Shown here in pieces: positions 1-10,600 of a stretch of 64,000 bases of DNA. The notes under the pieces were generated by a model. It worked only from the letters and a program-made list of their open reading frames with translations. It was not told where the DNA came from and searched no databases. The stretch is from Siphonodentalium dalli. Lineage: Eukaryota > Mollusca > Scaphopoda > Gadilida > Siphonodentaliidae. The stretch's first letter is position 1. The number at the start of each line of letters is the position of its first letter. A program made the position numbers and the translations under genes. The stretch spans positions 105,423,319 to 105,487,318 of the forward strand of contig CP136066.1 in the NCBI GenBank assembly GCA_032622095.1. The letters are read 5' to 3'.

Positions 1-10
1 TCTAAAAATT

Positions 11-496
11 TTGAAAGATCTACCAACGAAAAAAGCTTGTGGGTCAGATGGTATTAGTCATCGCATGCTTAAAGAAACACATGCTACTGTATGCAAACCA
101 CTTAGTATAATATTTCAGAAATCGATAGACCTTTGTCAGTTCCCAGATGAATGGAAAAAAGCGGATGTTATACCTCTTTTCAAAAAAGGTGACCAAAAAG
201 ATCCTAATAATTATAGGCCAGTTTCACTTCTGAGCGTTCTCGGCAAAATATTAGAAAAAATTATCCATAATAAATTACTAGAGCATTTACAAGAAAATAA
301 CTTGTTGTATGATTATCAGTCTGGGTTCCTTCCTAAACACAGTACCGAATATCAGCTAATTGAAATAGTTCATAGTGTAGCAAAAGCACTAGATGAAGGA
401 TGTAACACTTGTGCGGTTTTCTGTGATGTGTCCAGAGCGTTCGATAAAGTTTGGCATGAAGGACTTTTACACAAAATGGAAAAATACGGGATTAAC
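11..496 (+). pseudogene. LINE reverse transcriptase, N-terminal half
   Basis: The translation contains RT landmarks in the usual order: KKACGSDGIS (RT block 1), FKKGDQKDPNNYRPVSLL (block 2), QSGFLPKHST, then VFCDVSRAFDKVWHEGLL (block 3, carrying the first catalytic Asp). It runs into KYGI at 486-494 and is then cut by an insertion at a TTAA. Reading continues at 1930 in a compatible frame. The product would have copied LINE RNA by target-primed reverse transcription; this copy cannot. Confidence 0.88.
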
Positions 497-1925
497 TCTT
501 TCGCTGCCACCCTCCACCACAGACGTACCCCCCAGTGCCACGCATCCTGTACATATATCCATGTATTTCAGGTATATATGGGTAATACATTATATCTCAA
601 GCAGTTTCTAATATAATTAGTTGAAACTTCACATGTATATAGACATAGGTATACCCTGCCGAATGCCGCCGTGGACACGCCCACCAAGGTCACGTGACAT
701 TGACAGCCATCTTGGATTAGTGGCTATTTGCCGGTATATGTACAGTTTGTGTGGGTATGAATGGGTGTGTTGTTTGTTTTTTAATTTTCAACTCAATTAT
801 ATGATGTCCAACAGTAAGGTACACGGGAGTAACCTATATGAACCCACTTTGGACATAAAATAGGTCACGTGACCTTGGCGTCCATCTTGGATTTATGCAA
901 GTTGCCACCTATTTGTAGCAAAATGGGATACAATGGCGCACTTTGTTGAGTTCGTGCTTTTGTTGCTTGAATATTCCCTGATAGGTACAATTCCAAATAT
1001 AGATATATATACATGTATATAACCATACCCATATGTATATATACCTGCAGGGGGACATATGACCCTGCTACGCCCCTTATAAGTCACGTGATCTTGACGG
1101 CCATCTTGAATTTCAGGAAAATTGGGTTTTACGATGATTTATGTGAATTATATGGGTCACGCGGGCGTACGCATGGTCAACTCACCAGCATAATTAATTT
1201 AGTTGCATGTTATCACCACTGGAAAACGATACAATAGACAAGGGTTGTTCAAAACCAGCAAAGGTGCATTATAAATAATAGGTATAAGTATCTTATGCGG
1301 CGCAGGGGCCCCTCGATCATTAGAGTATAGAGGTTAGTTACCCACCCACCACCCCATCCCGCCACCGATAGTATCTTATGCGCCGCAGGCGCCCCTATAG
1401 AGGCTACTGTCCACATAAATAATAGGTATAAGTATCTTATGCGCCACAGGTGCCCCTCGATCATTAGAGTATAGAGGTTAGTTACCCACCCGCCACCCCA
1501 TCCCGCCACCCATAGTATCTTATGCGCCGCAGGCGCCCCTATAGAGGTTACTGCCCACATAAATAATAGGTATAAATATCTTGTGCGCCCCTCGATCATT
1601 AGAGTTTAGAGGTAATAACCATAATTTCTTCAGTCCTGAGTCTTTTGCGAGCAGCCATTTTCGACTGATAACCACGTGCTAACAACAATGACGCAATATT
1701 CCGGCTCTGACTGTACTCCCATAACGTCAGAAATAGCATGACCTTGAGGACATTGTAAATTGTTCGCGCGCAACAATACTACAGATAAATACATTGTACA
1801 CTGTCAAACATGCTGGAAAGAATAAAGTTATATCCCATACATTAGACTACATACCAAATTCGCAAAAATGCGCGATTGGCAGCGTCTTCGAAGTTTGCAT
1901 TTATGCGCGTTTGGCAGCGAAAGAG
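497..1925. mobile_element. piggyBac-like TTAA-flanked DNA element (1,429 bp) inside the LINE
   Basis: It is flanked by TTAA at 493-496 and 1926-1929. The terminal inverted repeat is CTCTTTCGCTGCCA at the left and TGGCAGCGAAAGAG at the right. Removing the element plus one TTAA restores the LINE reading frame across the junction (GI then KGKLLLWFKSYLSNRQQ), so the boundaries are exact. TTAA target duplication is diagnostic of the piggyBac superfamily. No transposase ORF is visible, so it is non-autonomous. It holds a 144-bp tandem array and three dispersed copies of a GTCACGTGAC...CCATCTTGGA motif (about 690, 865, 1081). Confidence 0.85.
1271..1610. repeat. 144-bp tandem repeat, about 2.4 copies
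   Basis: The string ATAAATAATAGGTATAA recurs at 1271, 1415 and 1559, giving a period of 144 bp. The unit includes GCGCCGCAGGCGCCCC and CACCCCATCCCGCCACC. It leaves the opposite strand open as a 116-codon ORF (1249-1599), which I take as an artefact. A reverse-oriented fragment of the same unit lies at about 24067-24135 inside another element. Confidence 0.85.
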
Positions 1926-1929
1926 TTAA

Positions 1930-2016
1930 AGGCAAACTTCTTTTATGGTTTAAGAGTTATCTTAGCAATCGCCAACAAAGGGTTAGGGTCAATGCCTGCG
2001 TCTCAAAGTATGATTT
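1930..2016 (+). pseudogene. LINE reverse transcriptase, middle fragment
   Basis: This stretch is too short to stand as its own ORF but reads KGKLLLWFKSYLSNRQQ followed by RVRVNACVSKYDF. That is the WF.SYL..R.Q segment lying between RT block 3 and the SGVPQGS block in LINEs. It joins KYGI upstream (492-496) and LDSGVPQGS downstream (2473) once the two inserted elements are removed. Confidence 0.85.
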
Positions 2017-2017
2017 T

Positions 2018-2472
2018 TGATACGCCCTTTTGAAAAAAAGGCCGTATTATAGTATTGGTCTGTCGTACCGGGCTGGCGTCCGGGCGGGCGTCCGTCCGTT
2101 AACCTGTTGTCCGGATGATAACTTTAGTTAGAGTGAACCAAAATTAGTAAAATTTGGTATGTGGGTTTATTAGCCGAAAAGTAAGTTCAAGTTCGAATTT
2201 GGGTTCCGCCCGCCAATTTTCACCGGAGTTATGCCCCTTATTTAACGTTTTTTGACTTAGAAAATCCCTGAAATTTGTTGTCCGGATGATAACTTTACTA
2301 GAGCTTATCGGATTCAATGATAATTTGGTATATTACTTTCTCCCACCAAAACACAGGTCAAGTTCAAATTTGAGTTCCGTCCGCCAATTTTTACCACAGT
2401 TATGCCCCTTTTTTTTACCAGTTTCCACCGACCCAAGAGAGGGCGTATATTGCACGCCCAGCGTAGCTCTTG
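2018..2472. mobile_element. Pearl-like repeat element inserted in the LINE
   Basis: It begins with a palindromic head (TACGCCCTTTTGAAAAAAAG...CGTAT), then a GTCCG-rich stretch, two TTGTCCGGATGATAACTTT core repeats, and ends ...CACGCCCAGCGTAGCTCTTG immediately before the LINE resumes. Head and tail match elements at 19093-19829 and 20455-20797. The target duplication is not resolvable by eye. Confidence 0.7.
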
Positions 2473-3273
2473 TTAGATTCTGGGGTGCCCCAGGGGTCCG
2501 TTATCGGTCCTCTCCTATTTTTCCTCTACATTAACGATATAGCTGATAGTATGGAATCCAAAACGTGTCTCTATGCAGATGATACTTGTCTAATGAAGAA
2601 TAGTCCTGACATAAACACACTTGAAATTTCACTGAATAATGATATGATTAAACTGAACAGTTGGTCGAGGCAATGGATGGTGAAATTCAATCCATCAAAA
2701 ACCAATCTAATGTTTTTTGGAAGTTTCCCTGAAAATACTAGGCCCGTCGTTAAATTCGATGGTGAAGTCCTGGAATACACCGAAAATCACAAGCGTTTAG
2801 GCATTGAACTGCAGAGTGATCTCAAATGGAATATGTGTATTGACAACACGTGTAAACGTGCTAATGCGAGATTGTCCCAAATAAGGAAACTTAAATGTAT
2901 ACTAAGCAGAAAAACTTTAGAAACAATGTACTTGACCTATGTGAGGCCACTTCTCGAATATGCTAGCCCAGTGTGGTTTGGCGCTCCGAATTACCTCCTT
3001 AAAAACCTTAATGATATTCAGTTAGATGCAGCCAGAATCGTGACTGGTTGCACTCGTTCCGTATCAGATGCCAGATTATTGACTGAGGTTGGCTGGGATA
3101 GTCTAGAGGACAGAAGAACCGTTAAACGGTTATCCACCCTTTACAAGATAATAAATAATAACGCACCTCGTTACTTACGCACCATCTTGCCTGAACGTTT
3201 CAGAGATAAGACCGATCGAGAATCAAAATATGCTTCTGATTCATTATCATGCGCTGTGACTCGGCAAGGTTAA
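2473..3273 (+). pseudogene. LINE reverse transcriptase, C-terminal half
   Basis: It reads LDSGVPQGSVIGPLLFFLYI (RT block 4), then LYADDT (the catalytic YADD box at about 2572), then the thumb region with LGIELQSDLKWN and YVRPLLEYASPVWF. Both catalytic motifs are intact, but the frame ends at VTRQG and the protein continues in a different frame at about 3265. Confidence 0.9.
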
Positions 3274-3743
3274 AATCCACTTTTATCCCTGCCTGTACAA
3301 AGGAGTGGAACTCCATTAAATTAACAATTCGTAATCTCGCCCATGATGAATTCGTGAAGCAATTGAAACATATGTACTACGCGGGTACAAAGTTGAAGCC
3401 ACCTTTGTATTTCACAAATGGGAGTCGTTATTTTAATATTATTCACACGCAACTTCGATGTAAATGTAGTGCCCTACAGTCTGATAAATTACACAATCAT
3501 ATCTCAGATTCCGCAACATGCTCGTGTGGCTTCCGGGAAGAAAATTCTAATCATTTTTTCTTTGAATGTAACCATTATACCGAATCTCGTCTAAGACTTA
3601 ATAATAAGCTCATGCAATATAATATTAACTCTGTAGACATATTTCTTTATGGGAAACCCGAACTAACATATACTGAGAATAGTGATATTTTTAAGGCTGT
3701 ACACTCGTATATCAGAGATTCCGGTCGATTTGAGAGAACCTAA
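3265..3743 (+). pseudogene. LINE ORF2 C-terminal region with Cys/His cluster
   Basis: The translation gives LKSTFIPACTKEWNSI, a common LINE motif before the tail, then CSCGFREENSNHFFFECNHY, a C-C-H-C cluster typical of LINE C-termini. It ends at a stop at 3741-3743. It is one frame away from the upstream RT, so a single-base indel lies near 3255-3272. Confidence 0.85.
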
Positions 3744-4156
3744 CACTCTGCCCATGGTATTTACACTTACAATCTATACTTATAATAGAATATATACTTA
3801 TATCCCAGTTATGACCCTGTTAAGGCATTGGATAATTGATACATGCCTGTATTATCGTTTTATTACTTGTTGCATGGAATGACCACCGACGTGTTGATGA
3901 AGCATATACACACTCAACCAATCTCGTCACTGTACCGAATTTCCGATTTTACTCCACAATCGCCATTCTGTTTATATTTGTTTTTTTTTGTTTCATATAT
4001 TGTTCATTACATGTTGTATACCTTGTTTTGTTCGTCTTAAGTGTCTTTATTGTCAGTGTATTATAGGGAGAGGAGGGTATTCTAAGTGAGTATAGCACTT
4101 GTCCTCCAATCCCTTTTGTCATATTCATTATGAACAAATAAAATATGTTTAAACTA

Positions 4157-4246
4157 AGGCTCCCTATGAGCGACTCACATATATAAGAGAATGCACTGGC
4201 ACAGGATCTTTATTGATCCACCAGCGCATTTCCAATCATGAAAGGG
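4157..4246. mobile_element. Half copy of TTAA palindromic MITE, family 1
   Basis: It matches the right half of the copies at 26712-26966 and 41860-42116 (CATATATAAGAGAATGCACTGGCAC...CATGAAAGGG) and ends in TTAA at 4247-4250. The left half is missing and abuts the LINE 3' end. Confidence 0.7.
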
Positions 4247-4250
4247 TTAA

Positions 4251-4412
4251 TGAGTATTTCCCTTAGGAAATGTTCAGAAAATAAGTTCTTCAATAATTCT
4301 GTCTGTCATCTGCTAAATTTTCTGATCACCCCTCCAGATGAATAATAACTATTCCAGTGTGTAATTTTAAAACTGAATGGGAGAATCCATTTACTGTAGA
4401 AAGGGGTCAATT
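4251..4412. mobile_element. TTAA MITE family 4 copy (reverse orientation), degenerate
   Basis: It contains TTAGGAAATGTTCAG, CCCCTCCAGATGAATAATA and GGGAGAATCCATTTACTGTA, all found in family 4 copies at 28417-28577 and 49245-49451. It shares the TTAA at 4247-4250 with the adjacent family 1 half copy. Confidence 0.55.
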
Positions 4413-4474
4413 AACTGAAACCATGACATCAGTAAAAACGTCACTCTAAACTAACAACTCTTTGGTCTTTTTAG

Positions 4475-4600
4475 GATGAGATGGATTTGAGAGCCCCACA
4501 GAACGACATTTCTGAATACCAGAAGTTTTGCTGTCAGGAAGGAGCATCAGTTGAAGTCCTTTTAGCTATTTCTGAGAAAAAGGAATTAGACTACTTTCTT
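4475..4600 (+). CDS. Ankyrin gene exon 1 as seen (42 codons)
   Basis: The acceptor is ...GGTCTTTTTAG and the donor GTGAGT; it is phase 0 at both ends. It reads DEMDLRAPQNDISEYQ and on to ELDYFL. The first Met is codon 3 (4481). It could be the initiator if the exon is really 5' terminal, but the good acceptor suggests an upstream exon. No ankyrin motif is present. Confidence 0.75.
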
Positions 4601-7600
4601 GTGAGTTTATAATTATGTTTTCTGACCTTACTCAAAATCATGTTTTTATATAAATCTGAATTTTCCAAACAAATTCCTGTATCAACTAAAATTTCAATAT
4701 ATCACCTTATATAATACAAGGTGATTTAGATTTGTCCATTTGATAAAAATAGACTGATTAATGGGTCATTGAAATGTAATTTGATGGTTATTGCATGAGA
4801 AAAAAGCTTACATTTATAAATGGGGGGGGGGGGGGGGGGGGGGGCAACTGTTCCATAAATCTGGTCATTTATGGGATTATCTCGAACCTTTTTTACTCAA
4901 CAGAATTTATGCAACAAATGAGTGAATTTGAGCCATAGATCAGTGCAAAATACACTCATTTGATCTATGAAGGATGCAAACAATATGGTAATTATAATGA
5001 AAATGATTTTACGACTGGATCATTTTCATTATAATTACCATGTTTGCATCGTTCATAGAGCACATAAGTGTATTTTTCACTAATCTATGGCTCAAATTCA
5101 TTCATTTGTGGAATTAATTCTGTTGAGTATAAAAGGAGATGGTCCCATAAATGGCTGGATTTAGTGTACAGTACCCCTTTACCCCTGAAAATTCTGCTGT
5201 GGTTAAGGAGTCGATTACTTAGACCATTACTGTACCACTAGGATATTATTTGTAGAAGTTGTTATTGACTAGTTGAGCGACGAAATTCTAATAACTTGAT
5301 ATTGATATTGCGAATGCCTTGCAGGGTTACTCATTATAAAATGTGGGATACTTATTTATTTTCAGCTAAGTGATCTAGCAGAACATATTCCATATGCTAT
5401 CAGAAATGGACATAGAAAGTTAGCTGGAAACCTAATAGAGAAGGCTCAAGGACACCGCATGCGGCGAATTGGGAAATTTAACACATTGTTTAACAGGGCA
5501 AGTAAAGTTTTGCATTGTTCGACGACAAGACATCATATGTTGATACTTTCGTATTCAGGATTCTATGAAAAGTACTTAAATTTCGACACTCTCCTTTAAA
5601 AGTGTTTAAATAGATTTCTTTCTTTAAAATCAACAACTATCCTTGAAAAGTCTTTAAAATTTTTGGAAATCTCAAGCAAAACTCAAATCCTCGATGTCGT
5701 TCAGCCAATAAATAACAATCCGTATTTACCACCTGATCAAAATGTCATCAGTGTATGTGGTCGTGTGCCGCTATGCGCAGACTCAAACAATAGTGCAGTT
5801 TAACATGTTTCCTTAGGGAAAATGCTTGTCGGAAAATGCGTTTCAGTATGCAAGAAGGAGATAGACGCGAGTTATGGAGTTCATTTCACCATTTTGAACA
5901 TTGTAAACTGATGTAGAGTGGTGTGTTTATTAGCTCAACTTGACAAAGTCAAATTTGAGCTATTGCCACGGGTTGGCATTCGTGGCCTGTTCGTTCGTCC
6001 GTGATCCATCAACAATTTCCTTTATCACACCCTGCAGGTCACATCTCTCATCCGATCATCGCCAAACTTCATACGGATCTTCAAATTTTTTTTTAAAACA
6101 TGGCCACCAGCAGCCATTGGATTTTAATATTTCTGATGGATTTCAAATTTATTAAGATTTGATAAATGTAGAATAAATTTGATCAAAATGTAGAAATGTA
6201 GAAAGTACCTGTCGAGTTAGTATTTTATCAATGAAATAAATAAACGGATAAAATTATCAACTTAATTTTCTAGAAATCAACTTAACCCTTTGAACTCTGA
6301 CGTCCTGAACGTTAAATGGCCCCAACCCGAGGCGCCTGACATTATATATAGCATTCCGATGACGTAACTCATAATGCTCTTAACTGGGACGTATATACAT
6401 GTATACACGCTCAACTATACGACAGTCAACTATGCTAACTGAACTAGTTTGCGGTGAAATATGCCACTAGGTATTTCAACGAGACAGTCTATTCCACGTT
6501 CAATATACATGTAGATTATATTGCGGTTTCTTTTGGTCGCGCTATATATTTATAATGAAATTCTTATCCTTTGCCTATGATAACAGGCATTTCACAAAAT
6601 GCACATGTGTGCATGCGCAAAGAAACAGACCCCGTTTCCATTTTGGCTGAGAGGTATGAACATGCATGTGACTCATTCGCGCAAAGCAGAAGCACAATTC
6701 TAGTTAATTTGGGCTTTGATCGCAAAATTTCTAACGAAATACTTCCCCTTTTCCGACGTTAAAAAGCAATTTTTTCCTCAAAATAAGCCTCTGCGCATGT
6801 GCGAAGAAACAGACCCTCAGTTTGTCTATCAAATTCACGCGGGTAAACATGTGACGCGTGTGTACAAAGTAGAAGTACAACTCTAGTTGATATGTGTGTT
6901 TATTGAGCTGTAATTTCATGTCAAATATCATCTGATTTCCGGACCGGTAGTCCGGTCTCCCGGGATATAGGAATATAAGGATTGGTACGGTATTCCTGTC
7001 TGTCGGGTTCAAAGGGTTAATTTTCTAGAAAACAAACAATTATCTTTAATCTGCAATAAGAAAAGAATATTCTGTATAGAGCTGAAACGGTTGACCCATT
7101 CTTCTAACCGGTTAACCATTGGGGTTAGCCGGATTTTAACCGGTTAACCGCTAATTTCTAGCGGACTTCTCTCACACTAATTATGTCGACATTATGCCAT
7201 GCTCCAGGGACAAACCTAGGTGAGAAAAGTAGCTGAAATAAAGACCTTATTCACGGCATTTAACGATATTCAAAAACATGCATTCACTGTTCTTTTGCTG
7301 GCTCTCGTGATGGGGGAACGAGCAAGTGAAATTTGTGAATGGCAGGGGGGATCGCTTATTTGCCGTGATCAGCATATGTTTGGGCATTTGTAAAACGAGT
7401 AACAATAGTATGGGTATTGGTAAAACGAGTAACAAAACTATATATTAAAGATCTGTAATATATCATTATCATCATTTGTACATTGTATATCCTCCAATGA
7501 ATTATATATAAAGACAAGAAAGTAATAACTATAGAACAAAAAGGAAGGTCAGTTAGGTCAGACTCGCAGTCCTATTCAGTATTCGATTTATTCGTCGGTA

Positions 7601-10600
7601 TCATAATCGCGGACACTATAGTCCAGTGCATATATGGTTTTACCCAGAACTAATTGCAACAGAATTTTTTTTTGCTGGAATTTGTACATATCCTCCATAA
7701 ACAACATACTAAAAATCAGCAAAAATCGGAAAAAGGGAAATTGATGAATTTTGTGGGGAAAACATGGGAAAATTTGGTCAAATCATCAATTTATGGATTT
7801 TCATGGATGTATATAAAACAATCAAATTCACAAATCCTACAAATAGCATGTGTATTGTGTCGACCACATTTTCCTGAATCCAGAATTGGAAACCATTCCC
7901 AGATTCCTTAAGTATTTTTCGAGTTGTGTGTCTTCAAAAACGCGAGTTTACCTGATTTCGGAGCCTTAATTTTGCAGAATGAGCCAAATGCCGCATTAAA
8001 TGGTTAAATTATTTTAAAAATTAGGGCAAAATTAATAACTTTTTCACTGTTTTAGTACTTTTGTCACTAGATAAAACACAAATTATGATTAATATGTGCA
8101 TCTATGAATAAGGAGAATAAAATATTCTCAAACAAATGTGTGTTCTATTGTATGGACAAATTTGCCTTGACACAGAACTCGTGTGATGAAATGCCATATT
8201 TGAGGTCATGTAACTCAATAAATTAATATCCATATGCTCTGCTTTTCTCATAACATTTTGAGAATACTAGATTGAACAAATTGTGAAGGACTTTCCAAAT
8301 ACATTTGTGAAGAAAATTAAATTATGGTCCTATGAACTCTTAGTCTAGCCTCTTTTCCGAAAATGCTATTGTGGGTGCGTTTTTGTAAATTTTAAAAGGT
8401 TTTTAGGTATATTCAGAAAAATTAACGAAAGTTTATTGTGTAAAATTATTTTATCTGTCCTCTTAAATAATTTTGTTGTTGAGAAAATAGCATTTCAATG
8501 GTTATACCAATGAATGTCAATGGATTTCACTCATCATTGTGGAAACTTACTCCAAATTTGAACGGCAGAAAAATGGGGTAGGGGACAGCTTCTGCTTACA
8601 TTTTTCTTTCATACATAATATCATATTTCCTTTGTTTATGTTTATTGACAGAGCTATAATATTTTTTGTCATAATTTGGCAGTGAAATGTCAAATTGGCA
8701 TTTTGGGATTGTTTTTCTACAACATAGCCATAAAATTCCAAATCAACGTCCGATAGCGTATTAAGCAGTTTAATAATGCAACAGGAATGTGCACAAACTG
8801 GAAGAAAACAACATTGTGTCTGAAATGGCTTTAATTTAGTGATAAGATTGCATTTTGTGATTTTTCCTACCCCTATACCAATGTTAAAATTTGGAGTCGG
8901 TTTCCTGAAAAATGAAAGAAATCAACTGACATACGATAGCATAACAAATGTAAGGCTAATTTTTAAACACTAAAGTGTTGTGGGAGGAAAGTTCAAATAA
9001 TTTTACACATTAAAACACCCATTGTTATGCCCCCGACTTGAAGTCGGCGGGTATATAGTCTCCGTCTCCGTCCGTCCGTCCGTCCGTACAAACATTTTGC
9101 ATTATTGTTCAGCAACCGCAGGGCAGATTTAGCTGATATTTGGTATGGTGATAGAGCAGCATGGGGGAACAGCTACATGCATAGCGCGGGTTTCGTCCAC
9201 CCATTTTCACCAGAGTTATGGCCCTTTTTTTACTTAGAAAATTCAATTTTGTCTGTCCGTACAAACATTTTGCATTATTGTTCAGCAACCGCTGGGCAGA
9301 TTTAGCTGATATTTGGTATGGTGAAAGAGCAGCATGTGGGAACAGCTACATGCATAGTGTGGGTTTCGTCCACCCATTTTCACCAGAGTTATGGCCCTTT
9401 TTTTACTTAGAAAATTCAATTTTTCTCTTGTTTTTTTTGGTTTCCAGATGATAGCATGAGCTTTGGTGGTACGATTGCAAATTCCGTTTGGGTATGAATT
9501 TGGGTATGATATGATGATTTTTGCCAGAGTAATGGCCCTTTTTTCAACTTAGAAAATTTGAATTTTGTCCCTCCGTACAAACATTTTGCATTATTGTTCA
9601 GCAACCGCTGGGCAGATTTAGCTGATATTTGGTATGGTGATAGAGCAGCATGGGGGAACAACTGCATGCATAGCGCGGGTTTCGTCCACCCATTTTTACC
9701 AGAGTTATGGCCCTTTTTTTACTTAGAAAATCCATTTTTCTCTTGTTTTTTGGGGTTTCCAGATGATAGCGTGAGCTTTGGTGGTACGATTACAAATCCC
9801 GTATTTTTGTGGATCAGTTATATGAAAATACATGTCAAGTGCGAAATTGGGTATGATCTGATGATTTTTGCCAGAGTTATGGCCCTTTTTTCAACTTATA
9901 AAATTTGAATTTTCGCTTGTTTTGGGGTTTCCGGATCGCTTGTTTTGTGGTTTATAGTCAACATTTCTGTACGAACTTCTTTTGGAATGGTCATATAGAC
10001 CTCCTCGGATATCCGCAGTTTCGTCCATGCTTAATCCAAATTGCTACGGTCGGGGGCAAATGCCACGCGACAGCGTACCTCTTGTTTTTTGTGTTTATGG
10101 CCCAAAACCTTTTGTAATGGACAAAAATGCCTCAAACTGGCATCTTTGGAAACAAGCTAAGACTAAGTATCCAAAGGGCCATAAGTTGATTTTCTTAAAT
10201 AATGTTCTGTTAATACCTTTACAATTTGTTCAATCCAACATACTTAAAATGTTATATAAGAAAAGTATGGCATATGGATATTAAATTATTAAGTTACCTG
10301 ACCTCAAATATTGCATTTCATCACACAAGTTCAGTGTCAGAGGCAAAATTGGCTAAGTCCATACAATGGAACACACATTTTGTTTGAGAATATAATCTTC
10401 TTCTTAATTATAGATGCACAAAATAATCATTTTTTGTGTTTAATCTTTTGAGGAAATTACTAAAACACTGAAAAATCCATACAGTTGGCTCTAGTTTTTT
10501 TAATAATTAACCATAATATAAGGCATTTTGCCTCATTCTGCGAAATTGAGGCCCCGAAAATGGCCAAAATCAGGTAAACTCAAGTTTTTGAGGGCACACA

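Larger units (their letters stand above)
1..4150 (+). mobile_element. Interrupted non-LTR retrotransposon (LINE, Jockey/CR1-like), 5' truncated by window edge
   Basis: Three separated blocks (11-496, 1930-2016, 2473-3743) read in order as one reverse transcriptase followed by a C-terminal region. The 3' UTR reaches about 4150 with an AATAAA at about 4136. The blocks are separated by a TTAA-flanked DNA element (497-1925) and a pearl-like element (about 2018-2472). A frameshift near 3260 and the two insertions make it dead. The element lies just upstream of exon 1 of the ankyrin gene in the same orientation. The clade call rests on motif style only. Confidence 0.85.

Noticed and set aside
1249-1599. 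116-codon ORF on the minus strand
   Set aside because: It is the 144-bp tandem repeat read through; the protein is just the repeated unit, with no family signature.
1-4474. Promoter of the ankyrin gene between the LINE and exon 1
   Set aside because: Exon 1 as seen begins with a normal splice acceptor, and no TATA/initiator context stands out, so the true start is probably upstream of the window.
4822-4843. G-run as a regulatory G-quadruplex
   Set aside because: A single homopolymer of 22 G next to a MITE edge; more likely a mononucleotide repeat or sequencing-sensitive tract.
9105-9908. Overlapping ORFs with repeated ADLADIWYGDRAA
   Set aside because: Three copies of a non-coding core repeat in different frames; no start context or splice support.
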